Part shown: positions 1-5,620 of the stretch, piece by piece
Numbering within the stretch: position 1 is the stretch's first letter
Layout of the letters: every line of letters starts with the position of its first letter
Assembly (NCBI GenBank): GCA_017995275.1
Contig: JAGOJE010000031.1
Location: forward strand, 1-8,731
Source: Rickettsiaceae bacterium
GTDB taxonomy: Bacteria; Pseudomonadota; Alphaproteobacteria; Rickettsiales; Rickettsiaceae
Direction of reading: 5' to 3'
DNA: 8,731 bases
Translations under genes and position numbers: made by a program
Notes under the pieces: model-generated
Told to the model about the DNA's origin: nothing
Seen by the model: only the letters and a program-made list of their open reading frames with translations
Databases searched by the model: none

Positions 1-117
1 AGGATAAGGCAGATAGAAGCTAAGGCTTTAAGGAAGCTGAAACATCCAAGCCGTTCACGTAAGCTAAGAAGCTTCTTAGGTTCTTCAAAAATCACAGGCA
101 ATAACCAGAAGGAATAA
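1..117 (+). CDS. rpoD: RNA polymerase sigma factor RpoD, C-terminal end (5' truncated by window)
   Basis: Frame 1 is open from the first base to a TAA at 115-117 and gives 38 residues beginning RIRQIEAKALRKLKHPSRSR and continuing KLRSFLG. This matches the C-terminal end of region 4.2 of the primary (sigma-70 type) sigma factor, the helix-turn-helix that contacts the -35 element; the RIRQIEAKALRKLxHPSRSRxLRSFL block is nearly invariant in RpoD. The protein directs RNA polymerase core to housekeeping promoters. The tail after the conserved block (SSKITGNNQKE) is about a dozen residues longer than in many RpoD proteins and looks lineage-specific. Regions 1 to 4.1 lie outside the window. No hairpin with a T-run follows the stop, so the end of the transcript is not evident. 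RpoD is more likely than RpoH because of the exact C-terminal motif. Confidence 0.93.
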   Translation, partial: RIRQIEAKALRKLKHPSRSRKLRSFLGSSKITGNNQKE

Positions 118-187
118 CTCTTCCTTTCTTCGGTAGCAAAGCCGGTTGTACAATCTCTTAAAACTACATCTCTAATTTACATAGTTA

Positions 188-222
188 ATATCCACAAAAT
201 ATGTGGATAACTATGTGGAAAA
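188..222. promoter_or_regulatory. Cluster of three DnaA-box-like sites (possible oriC core)
   Basis: The DnaA box consensus is TTATNCACA. On the minus strand 202-210 reads TTATCCACA exactly. On the plus strand 188-196 is ATATCCACA (8 of 9). On the minus strand 214-222 reads TTTTCCACA (8 of 9). The first two face each other and form a perfect 8-bp inverted repeat, TATCCACA (189-196) and TGTGGATA (202-209), with a 5-base spacer. The third follows the second in the same orientation at a 12-base step, close to one helical turn. AT-rich DNA lies on both sides. Three near-consensus boxes within 35 bp is the arrangement seen in bacterial origins and in DnaA-controlled promoters. It is not next to dnaA or hemE within this window, so origin function is an inference. 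Confidence 0.5.
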
Positions 223-384
223 CATCTGTATAGTATGATTTTCCCCTTGTTAAATATGCCTCCTATGGTCTTTGCTTAAAAAAGAGGCGAGGGCCTTGTA
301 AGCCTCATTCTTAGGTAGTTTGGGAAAGTGGTGGTAATTAACTAAATGGCAACAAACCTCAAATGAAAAATACAATCTCTGATC

Positions 385-393
385 TGTGTATAA
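385..393 (-). promoter_or_regulatory. Isolated DnaA-box match TTATACACA
   Basis: The minus strand at this site reads TTATACACA, a full match to the relaxed DnaA consensus TTATNCACA. It lies about 160 bases from the three-box cluster in the same gene-free region, in the same orientation as two of those boxes. It could be an outlying origin box or chance in AT-rich DNA. Confidence 0.35.
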
Positions 394-474
394 CTAGAAA
401 GACAACCAGTGGTGGATGCTACGCCCTAAAAAGAGGTTTATTGTAGGCGATAACTTTTGATTCATCTATAGTTA

Positions 475-501
475 TTGACTTTTTTCCAAAAATACTATAG
501 T
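475..501 (+). promoter_or_regulatory. Promoter of tRNA-His
   Basis: TTGACT (475-480) and TATAGT (496-501) resemble the sigma-70 -35 and -10 elements, with a 15-base spacer, shorter than the usual 16-18. Transcription would begin near 508, about ten bases before the tRNA. The promoter lies inside an imperfect inverted repeat: CTATAG-t-TATT (466-476) pairs with AATACTATAG (491-500). Confidence 0.5.
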
Positions 502-518
502 TTGCCTGAGATTCTTAT

Positions 519-596
519 GGCGAGTGTAGCTCAGTTGGTTAGAGCACCAGATTGTGGATCTGGGGGTCGCCGGTTCGAACCCGGTCACCCGCCCCA
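519..596 (+). tRNA. tRNA-His (anticodon GTG)
   Basis: A complete cloverleaf folds here. The anticodon stem CCAGA/TCTGG closes the loop TTGTGGA with anticodon GTG, reading His codons CAC and CAU. The D stem is GCTC/GAGC, the variable loop GGGTC, and the T arm GCCGG-TTCGAAC-CCGGT. An extra G at 519 (position -1) faces C73 at 593, the identity element recognised by histidyl-tRNA synthetase. CCA is encoded (594-596). The acceptor stem GCGAGTG/CACCCGC has an A4·C69 mismatch (A523 against C589). der follows 43 bases downstream on the same strand, so a shared transcript is possible. Confidence 0.95.
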
Positions 597-600
597 TGTC

Positions 601-629
601 TTGACAATTAGCCATCAATTTTCTTAAAT
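601..629 (+). promoter_or_regulatory. Candidate promoter for der with a very short leader
   Basis: A perfect -35 hexamer TTGACA (601-606) is followed after 17 bases by TTAAAT (624-629), four of six matches to the -10 consensus. It starts five bases after the tRNA-His CCA end. Transcription would begin near 636, only a few bases before the der ATG at 640, giving a nearly leaderless mRNA. This fits the absence of any Shine-Dalgarno sequence upstream of der. Confidence 0.45.
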
Positions 630-639
630 CGTTGTTATT

Positions 640-1974
640 ATGAAACCGACTGTTGCACTGGTTGGCAGGCCAAATGTAGGTAAATCTACTCTGTTTAACC
701 GTTTATCTAAACGTAAAAAAGCTATAGTACATGATTTTGCTGGCGTGACCCGCGATAGGAAATATGCTGATGCATCACTTGGACCAATTGAATTTATTGT
801 TGTTGACACTCCAGGTCTTGAAGAAGCAGAAGAAGGTTCCGTGGAACATGGAATGACATCACAAACGCTGCATGCTGTACAAATGGCTGATTTGGTTTGT
901 CTTGTTGTGGATGGAAGCGTTGGAATCACACCAAGTGATAGATTTTTTGCAAATTTGATACGTAAAAATAATAAAAATTTCAGGTTAATAGTAAATAAAT
1001 GCGAAAAAAATGCTGATTTGATGGACAACAGCTTTTTTAAATTGGGCTTTGGTGAACCTGTAATGATCTCTGCAGAACATGGTCTTGGTATGGCCGATTT
1101 ATGTGAGGAAATGATAAAAGCATTGCCAGAAGATGAAGAGGCGCCGGAAGATCCATTTAAAAGTTCTAAAATTCAAATGGCAGTCGTTGGAAGGCCAAAT
1201 TCTGGGAAATCTACATTTATAAATAGCCTGTTAAAAGAAAATAGATTACTTACAGGTCCAGAAGCTGGAATTACAAGAGATTCTATAGAGATAGAATGGG
1301 AATATAAGGACCAAAAAATCACTCTTATAGATACTGCAGGTCTTAGAAAAAAATCTAATATCAATGAAAGTCTAGAGAAATTATCTACTGCAGATACTAT
1401 AACAAGCATAAAATATGCAAATACTGTAATTTTGATGCTTGATGCTACAAAAGCACTCGAGCAGCAGGATTTGAATATAGCAAATTTCATAGTAAATGAA
1501 GGAAGAGCGCTTGTTATAGCTGTTAATAAATGGGATCTTGTAGAAAATAAAAAGGCCTTTAAGGAAGAATTTGAATATAGATTAGAAGTAGATCTTTCTC
1601 AAATATCTGGCATAAATTACGTATGTTTATCCGCGCTTGATGGGCAAAATACCCATAAAGTAATAGAGAGCTGCCTATCAGCTTATGAAATATGGAATAA
1701 GAGGATTTCTACTAATATGCTTAATAAGTGGCTTGCTTATGCTACGGATCATCATCCACTTCCACTTCAGAAGAATGGTAGGAGGCTGAGAATCAAATAT
1801 GCTACTCAGATAAAATCTCGTCCTCCTACATTCAAGTTTTTCTGCAATATAGCAGATGATATTCCGTTATCTTACAGAAGGTATCTACAAACATCTTTGA
1901 GACAGAATTTTGATCTTCCAGGCGTGCCAATGAGGATAGATTTTGTTACGAGTGATAATCCATATAAAAAGTGA
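640..1974 (+). CDS. der: Ribosome-assembly GTPase Der (EngA)
   Basis: Der is an essential cytoplasmic GTPase with two tandem G domains that acts in late maturation of the 50S ribosomal subunit. All its parts are visible in 444 residues, a normal length. G domain 1 has GRPNVGKS (9-16), DTPG (56-59), NKCE (119-122) and SAEHG (144-148). G domain 2 has GRPNSGKS (184-191), DTAG (231-234), NKWD (296-299) and SAL (331-333). A KH-like RNA-binding domain follows from about 355 to 437, including RIKYATQ and the late FDLPGVPMRI stretch. NKCE rather than NKxD in the first G4 motif agrees, as I recall, with alphaproteobacterial homologues (NKAE). ATG at 640 starts directly before the first beta strand and P-loop, as in the family; no Shine-Dalgarno sequence precedes it. 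The gene sits 43 bases after tRNA-His and runs into a glycosyltransferase gene with essentially no gap. Confidence 0.97.
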   Translation: MKPTVALVGRPNVGKSTLFNRLSKRKKAIVHDFAGVTRDRKYADASLGPIEFIVVDTPGLEEAEEGSVEHGMTSQTLHAVQMADLVCLVVDGSVGITPSDRFFANLIRKNNKNFRLIVNKCEKNADLMDNSFFKLGFGEPVMISAEHGLGMADLCEEMIKALPEDEEAPEDPFKSSKIQMAVVGRPNSGKSTFINSLLKENRLLTGPEAGITRDSIEIEWEYKDQKITLIDTAGLRKKSNINESLEKLSTADTITSIKYANTVILMLDATKALEQQDLNIANFIVNEGRALVIAVNKWDLVENKKAFKEEFEYRLEVDLSQISGINYVCLSALDGQNTHKVIESCLSAYEIWNKRISTNMLNKWLAYATDHHPLPLQKNGRRLRIKYATQIKSRPPTFKFFCNIADDIPLSYRRYLQTSLRQNFDLPGVPMRIDFVTSDNPYKK

Positions 1975-1979
1975 GGAAT

Positions 1980-2996
1980 ATGAGAATATTCAATGTTGTG
2001 ATGAATAGAGCGCTGGGTGGTCTCGAGCAGTCATTTCTAGATTACAATAAGGTTCTGGAAGAGAATGGTCATGGAGTTGTAAATATTACTAGCTCGCTTG
2101 CTAAACTAAACAAATTTGTAGATTCAATCAAACTGCCAAATTTATTTCCATGGTGCATTATCTCTAAGATTTACTTTAAACTGCTTGTAATGATTTATAA
2201 ACCAGATGTTATAATCGTTCATGGTGGAAGGGCTGTAAATTTTGCTACTGCTTTCTATAAAAATTCTGCACCCGTGGTAGGAGTTACTCATTCATATAGT
2301 ACAAAACATATCTTAAAATGTGATTATCTAATTGCTCTAGATGACTCTTTAAAAAAGCAAATGGTCGAAAATGGGTATGAAAAATCAAAAATTTTTATTA
2401 CTCCCAATATGATAACTTCTGGAATTCAAAAGAATGTAAATATAGATAAAAAACTTGTAGTTATAGGTGCTATGGGGCGTTTTGTAGGGCAAAAGGGATT
2501 CAAATATTTGATTGATGCCATAAAAATGCTGAGTTCAAAAAAATACAATGTGAAATTGTTACTTGGCGGGTCTGGTGAGCTTGAGATGGAGCTTAAGAAC
2601 CAGGTTATAGGTTTAGGAATAGAGAATTTTGTCGAGTTTGTTGGCTGGGTCAGTAATAAAGATAAGTTTTTTGATGAGATAGATATTTTTTGTATACCAT
2701 CCACCTTTGAGACTTTCGGAATAGTTGCCTTAGAGGCTATGGCTAGAGGAATGCCTATAGTGGCTACGAATGCTTATGGTTTTGTGAATATATTTGATAA
2801 TTATAAAGATACAATTATTGTTAATACAAAATCAAGTGATGAAATAGCACATGCTATAGAGGAGTTAATTCGTACTCCAAAGCTTGCATCTGAACTTGGT
2901 AGAAATGCTTATAAAAAAATCCTGGATAAATACGACGAAAAAATAGTCGGTGCAGAAATTTCTAGGATTTTAGAGAAAGTTACCACATTACTTTAG
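1980..2996 (+). CDS. GT4-family (GT-B fold) glycosyltransferase
   Basis: The 338-residue product is a retaining GT-B glycosyltransferase that transfers a sugar from a nucleotide donor to an unknown acceptor, probably in envelope polysaccharide or glycolipid synthesis. The N-terminal domain opens with an acceptor-side glycine loop, ALGGLEQSF. The C-terminal donor domain has GRFVGQKGF (166-174), GGSGELE (196-202) and the EX7E motif in FETFGIVALEAM (E244 and E252), which binds donor phosphate and ribose. No signal peptide or membrane helix is seen, so the enzyme is cytosolic or peripheral. ATG 1980 is chosen because the GAGG at 1973-1976 precedes it, although at only 3 bases; an in-frame GTG at 1971 would overlap the der stop as GTGA and add three residues. 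The der stop is 5 bases upstream, so the two genes are probably cotranscribed and may be translationally coupled. The stop overlaps that of a convergent gene. Donor and acceptor cannot be told from sequence. Confidence 0.88.
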   Translation: MRIFNVVMNRALGGLEQSFLDYNKVLEENGHGVVNITSSLAKLNKFVDSIKLPNLFPWCIISKIYFKLLVMIYKPDVIIVHGGRAVNFATAFYKNSAPVVGVTHSYSTKHILKCDYLIALDDSLKKQMVENGYEKSKIFITPNMITSGIQKNVNIDKKLVVIGAMGRFVGQKGFKYLIDAIKMLSSKKYNVKLLLGGSGELEMELKNQVIGLGIENFVEFVGWVSNKDKFFDEIDIFCIPSTFETFGIVALEAMARGMPIVATNAYGFVNIFDNYKDTIIVNTKSSDEIAHAIEELIRTPKLASELGRNAYKKILDKYDEKIVGAEISRILEKVTTLL

Positions 2997-3433
2997 ATTC
3001 CCTTTCCATTGTCTTTATTTTCTTTGCTGCGTGGGCTTGGTGGTGGCGGAGGCGCGATAGATTCTTCCGTAACAGAGCTTGCCAGTCTTTGAAGTGATTC
3101 TATTGGTGTCATTTCTAGAGTGGTGGGCCGCCCATAGCGTTTCTTCCAGCTAGTATTTATTCTTTCCAGGTCTTTTATTTTCTGTTCTTTAGTTCTGACT
3201 GGGCGGTTTTTCTTTTTTTCAAGCTTTTCTAATTCTTCTGTTGCAGCATTTTTGAGTTCAATTGTATCCGCATTTAAGTAATCCTTTTCTGCGGCATCCC
3301 AAAGATATTTAGAAGAGTTTGGGTTCGGTGGCTTTCTCAGAAGTCGTTTGATTCTCTTGTCATTTTCTGGAAGTCTTTTTTCTTTCTCTACTAGGGGACC
3401 CTTCCCTTTTTCATCTGACCACTTAATAACCAT
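2993..3433 (-). CDS. Hypothetical charged protein with polyproline C-terminus
   Basis: I do not recognise this 146-residue protein. It is very rich in Lys, Glu and Arg, with a probable long helix from about 41 to 98 (including ELKNAATEELEKLEKKK, possible coiled coil), then SWKKRYGRP and a disordered tail with five prolines (128-132) followed by SPRSKENK. It has no signal peptide, no membrane segment and no cysteine, so it is probably soluble and may bind nucleic acid or a partner protein. An in-frame ATG at 3514 would add 27 residues, but GAGG lies five bases before the ATG at 3433 and a promoter falls inside the longer version, so 3433 is preferred. It follows radA on the same strand after a 177-base gap. 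Its TAA interlocks with the stop of the glycosyltransferase on the other strand (shared TTAG). Codon use resembles its neighbours. It could be a lineage-specific protein or a secreted effector, but nothing here shows which. Confidence 0.68.
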   Translation of the reverse strand: MVIKWSDEKGKGPLVEKEKRLPENDKRIKRLLRKPPNPNSSKYLWDAAEKDYLNADTIELKNAATEELEKLEKKKNRPVRTKEQKIKDLERINTSWKKRYGRPTTLEMTPIESLQRLASSVTEESIAPPPPPSPRSKENKDNGKGI

Positions 3434-3463
3434 AGGCACCTCATTATTTTTATTAATAACATA

Positions 3464-3493
3464 ACTATAATTGTATGGTAGTATGTATGTAAA
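3464..3493 (-). promoter_or_regulatory. Candidate promoter of the charged hypothetical gene
   Basis: Read on the minus strand, TTTACA (3493-3488) and TATAGT (3469-3464) are separated by 18 bases. Transcription would begin near 3457, giving a leader of about 24 bases that contains the GAGG Shine-Dalgarno (3442-3439) before the ATG at 3433. A second, weaker pair, TTGACG (3585-3580) and TATGAA (3561-3556) with an 18-base spacer, lies further upstream. Confidence 0.4.
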
Positions 3494-3532
3494 TTTATTT
3501 TGCTTAAAAAGCATTAGATAAATTTAAAGAGT

Positions 3533-3574
3533 GATTCAATTGCAACACGATCATATTCATAACGAGATTCAATT
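3533..3574. repeat. Pair of 9-bp direct repeats GATTCAATT
   Basis: GATTCAATT occurs at 3533-3541 and again at 3566-3574, a 33-base period (about three helical turns), in the AT-rich gap between radA and the charged hypothetical gene. It may be a paired binding site or chance in low-complexity DNA. Confidence 0.3.
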
Positions 3575-3610
3575 TATATCGTCAACCTCTATTATTGCGC
3601 TAAAAATATA

Positions 3611-4951
3611 TTAAAAAATTCCCTTCAACTGTTTTATGTGGGATATAGTTGTGACATTGCTATCTTCTATGTTACTGTGCTGTGCACATACCATTTTTCC
3701 GAAGCCAAGTTTTATAGCTTCTTTTATTCTTACATCCGCGCCGTTTACTTTTCTAACTTCGCCAGATAGCCCAACTTCTCCAAAGAATATACTAGCTTCA
3801 GGAAGTGGTTTATTGAGCGCCGCAGAAATTAGTGCTGCAGCAACAGCAAGATCCATAGCCGGCTCTGTGATTTTTATACCTCCTGCTATGCTTAAATATA
3901 CCTCATGAGAGGATAAATTAAGGCCGTATCTCACTGCAAGTACAGCAAGGATCATAGATAATCTATTCGCATCCCACCCAACTACAGATCTCCTAGGTGT
4001 TGGCATATTCGATGGCGCTATCAGCGCTTGTACCTCAACCAGTACGGGCCTTGAGCCCTCAATCCCAGCAAAAACACTAGTTCCGCTTACGTTAGACTCC
4101 CTCTCCATCAAGAAAAGTTGCGATGGATTTGAAACTTCTACAAGGCCAGATCCTGTCATTTCAAATACGCCTATCTCATTAACGCCCCCAAAACGATTCT
4201 TCATAGAGCGAAGTATCCTAAAGTGATAACTCGGATCTCCCTCAAAATACAATACAGTATCTACCATATGTTCTAAAACTTTAGGACCAGCTATCTGTCC
4301 ATCTTTCGTAACATGCCCAACTATAAGCAATATTATGTCGTTCCTTTTTGCGTAATTTATAAGCTCATGAGCTGCAGCCCTTATTTGGGATACAGTTCCT
4401 GGAGCAGAGGAAAAATCCCCGGAATAAATAGTTTGTATGGAATCTATAACTACAAGATCAATGTTATTTTTTGCTGAATCAATTGTCGCTAATATATCAT
4501 GAAGGTTTGTTGCAGCAAGTATTTGCCCACCTTGCGTGTTAAGACCAAGGCGGGAAGCTCTCAGTTTTACCTGATTGGCAGACTCTTCGCCAGTCACATA
4601 TAAACATTTTACTCCACTAGAACTTAGCCTTGTTGTGAGTTGAAGTAGTAACGTGGATTTCCCAATTCCTGGATCACCACCTATCAATATTGCAGATGCT
4701 GGAACTAAGCCCCCACCAAGAACTCTGTTTAATTCAGATATCGGAGTTACTATGCGCATCCTTTCATTTATGAGATTGTCGAATTCCTCAACATTAAGTA
4801 CATTGCCTGTTCTTGCTATAGTTACTTGCTGTTGCGAAACAACTTCTTCATTTATAGTTCCCCAAGATTGACAGTCAAAACATTGACCAGACCATTTTGA
4901 AGATATAGAACCACAATTATTGCAAATATATTGTTTCTTGGATTTAGACAC
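3611..4951 (-). CDS. radA: DNA repair and recombination ATPase RadA
   Basis: RadA (Sms) is a RecA-related ATPase that promotes branch migration of recombination intermediates and works with RecA in homologous recombination and repair. The 446-residue product has the full set of parts. A zinc finger has C10, C13, C24 and C27 (CNNC and CFDC). The RecA-like core has Walker A GGDPGIGKST (91-100), Walker B LVVIDS (166-171) and the RadA signature KNRFG (251-255). A Lon-protease-like C-terminal domain includes GEVGLSGEVR (391-400) and lacks protease activity in this family. Length is normal. The start is GTG at 4951; no ATG occurs in frame upstream before stops or the tRNA, and the only purine-rich match, AAGG, is too close to be a good Shine-Dalgarno. 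The gene begins 30 bases after the 3' end of tRNA-Ala with no promoter visible between, so both are probably made as one transcript. No terminator hairpin follows the TAA. Confidence 0.97.
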   Translation of the reverse strand: MSKSKKQYICNNCGSISSKWSGQCFDCQSWGTINEEVVSQQQVTIARTGNVLNVEEFDNLINERMRIVTPISELNRVLGGGLVPASAILIGGDPGIGKSTLLLQLTTRLSSSGVKCLYVTGEESANQVKLRASRLGLNTQGGQILAATNLHDILATIDSAKNNIDLVVIDSIQTIYSGDFSSAPGTVSQIRAAAHELINYAKRNDIILLIVGHVTKDGQIAGPKVLEHMVDTVLYFEGDPSYHFRILRSMKNRFGGVNEIGVFEMTGSGLVEVSNPSQLFLMERESNVSGTSVFAGIEGSRPVLVEVQALIAPSNMPTPRRSVVGWDANRLSMILAVLAVRYGLNLSSHEVYLSIAGGIKITEPAMDLAVAAALISAALNKPLPEASIFFGEVGLSGEVRKVNGADVRIKEAIKLGFGKMVCAQHSNIEDSNVTTISHIKQLKGIF

Positions 4952-4981
4952 CTTGTTACCACAAGAAGGAAAATAAAGAAA

Positions 4982-5056
4982 TGGTGGAGACGAAGGGAAT
5001 TGAACCCCCGACCCTCTGCGTGCAAAGCAGATGCTCTACCCCTGAGCTACGTCCCC
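4982..5056 (-). tRNA. tRNA-Ala (anticodon TGC)
   Basis: On the minus strand a full cloverleaf folds: acceptor GGGGACG/CGTCTCC, D stem GCTC/GAGC, anticodon stem TCTGC/GCAGA around the loop TTTGCAC with anticodon TGC, and T arm GGGGG-TTCAATT-CCCTT with two G·U pairs. The G3:U70 wobble, the main alanine identity element, is present, and the discriminator is A. CCA is encoded (4984-4982). In many bacteria this tRNA lies in the rRNA spacer; here it stands alone ahead of radA. Confidence 0.96.
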
Positions 5057-5070
5057 ACTAGAGATGACAC

Positions 5071-5099
5071 ATTCTATATATGACATTTATGCAAGTCAA
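5071..5099 (-). promoter_or_regulatory. Promoter of tRNA-Ala (and probably radA)
   Basis: Read on the minus strand, TTGACT (5099-5094) and TAGAAT (5076-5071) are separated by exactly 17 bases and each matches the sigma-70 consensus at five of six positions. Transcription would start near 5064, about eight bases before the tRNA. It is one of the strongest promoter-like sequences in the window and the only one seen upstream of radA. Confidence 0.7.
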
Positions 5100-5196
5100 G
5101 AGGAATATTTATAATATTTTCCATTAGATAGGTTTAAAATTAGAGATTATTGTGCTAATTTGTGCTTGCATAGCAATTAAAATAATGAGGAACAAA

Positions 5197-5598
5197 ATGA
5201 TAAAAAAAACAATAGAAGAAGACAGTAGCGAAAGCGAAGACTGGTGTAATGTAGATAGTGATTATGAAGGGGCTCCTATTGTTCGTCCTATTACTTCAGG
5301 AGTTGTGGTTTTAGAACCTGGGTTTGTTGTTGAGGCGGATGGCAATGTGTCTGATATGGATATGCCTAAAATGAGAAAAGAAGCAAGTGAACCAGATTTT
5401 CCTAATTTTGATAAAGAAGACTTTTTAGGATGTTATGACTTATTTTGTATACAATGGATTCCAGAAGAAGACATTAATGGGTATTATGATAATCCAGTTA
5501 TTGATTGTTATTATGGCACAGCTGGATACGGACTATTTGCTTTAGCTCTTCTAGGTATATCATGTGGATACTGCGCTTTCCATAACAATGCAGAGTAG
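5197..5598 (+). CDS. Hypothetical small acidic protein with hydrophobic C-terminal segment
   Basis: I do not recognise this 133-residue protein. Its first 25 residues are strongly acidic (IEEDSSESEDW, DSDYEG). The middle is mixed, with many Asp, Glu and Pro. Near the end a glycine- and aromatic-containing hydrophobic run (about 108-127, YGLFALALLGISCGYCAF) could be a single membrane helix, with only a few residues after it, so a tail-anchored topology is possible. Six cysteines (17, 79, 84, 104, 123, 126) include a CGYC motif. ATG 5197 is chosen because GAGG ends six bases before it; in-frame GTG 5152 and ATG 5185 lack such a site. No signal peptide is seen. The gene diverges from tRNA-Ala and converges on gyrB, standing alone with its own terminator. 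A weak TATAAT (5110-5115) upstream has no good -35. It may be restricted to this lineage; function is unknown. Confidence 0.68.
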   Translation: MIKKTIEEDSSESEDWCNVDSDYEGAPIVRPITSGVVVLEPGFVVEADGNVSDMDMPKMRKEASEPDFPNFDKEDFLGCYDLFCIQWIPEEDINGYYDNPVIDCYYGTAGYGLFALALLGISCGYCAFHNNAE

Positions 5599-5620
5599 TT
5601 GTTACATAATTTTTTATTTA

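Larger units (their letters stand above)
118..518. other. 401-base gene-free region between rpoD and tRNA-His
   Basis: No reading frame of useful length with a start signal is seen on either strand. The left half carries a cluster of DnaA-box-like 9-mers (188-222) and the right half a further one (385-393). The tRNA-His promoter lies at its right end. A short hairpin GAGGC/GCCTC (284-288 with 302-306, 13-base loop) and a bulged stem CGCC-c-TA/TA-GGCG around 423-450 are visible. I could not match the middle (about 240-460) to 6S RNA, RNase P RNA, SRP RNA or tmRNA from their conserved cores, so its content is unassigned. An origin of replication or a small RNA are the two readings I consider possible. 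Confidence 0.6.

Noticed and set aside
189..209. Hairpin TATCCACA/TGTGGATA as the rpoD terminator
   Set aside because: The stem is AT-rich and no T-run follows; the DnaA-box reading explains the symmetry better.
158..341. CtrA sites (TTAA-N7-TTAA) expected at an alphaproteobacterial origin
   Set aside because: TTAA words occur at 158, 185, 250, 276 and 338, but none has the 7-base spacing.
240..460. 6S RNA, tmRNA, RNase P RNA or SRP RNA
   Set aside because: Conserved cores (for example GGAAGCAG of SRP RNA, GAAAGTCC of RNase P RNA, a tmRNA tRNA-like end) are not found.
624..1028. Minus-strand 134-codon reading frame opposite der
   Set aside because: It lies wholly antisense to an unmistakable Der coding sequence, has no family features and no start signal.
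3434..3514. Longer N-terminus (ATG 3514) for the charged hypothetical protein
   Set aside because: The extension overlaps a promoter candidate, and ATG 3433 has a well-spaced GAGG.
5152..5196. Longer N-terminus (GTG 5152) for the acidic hypothetical protein, which would look like a hydrophobic signal
   Set aside because: No Shine-Dalgarno precedes 5152, while GAGG is ideally spaced before ATG 5197.
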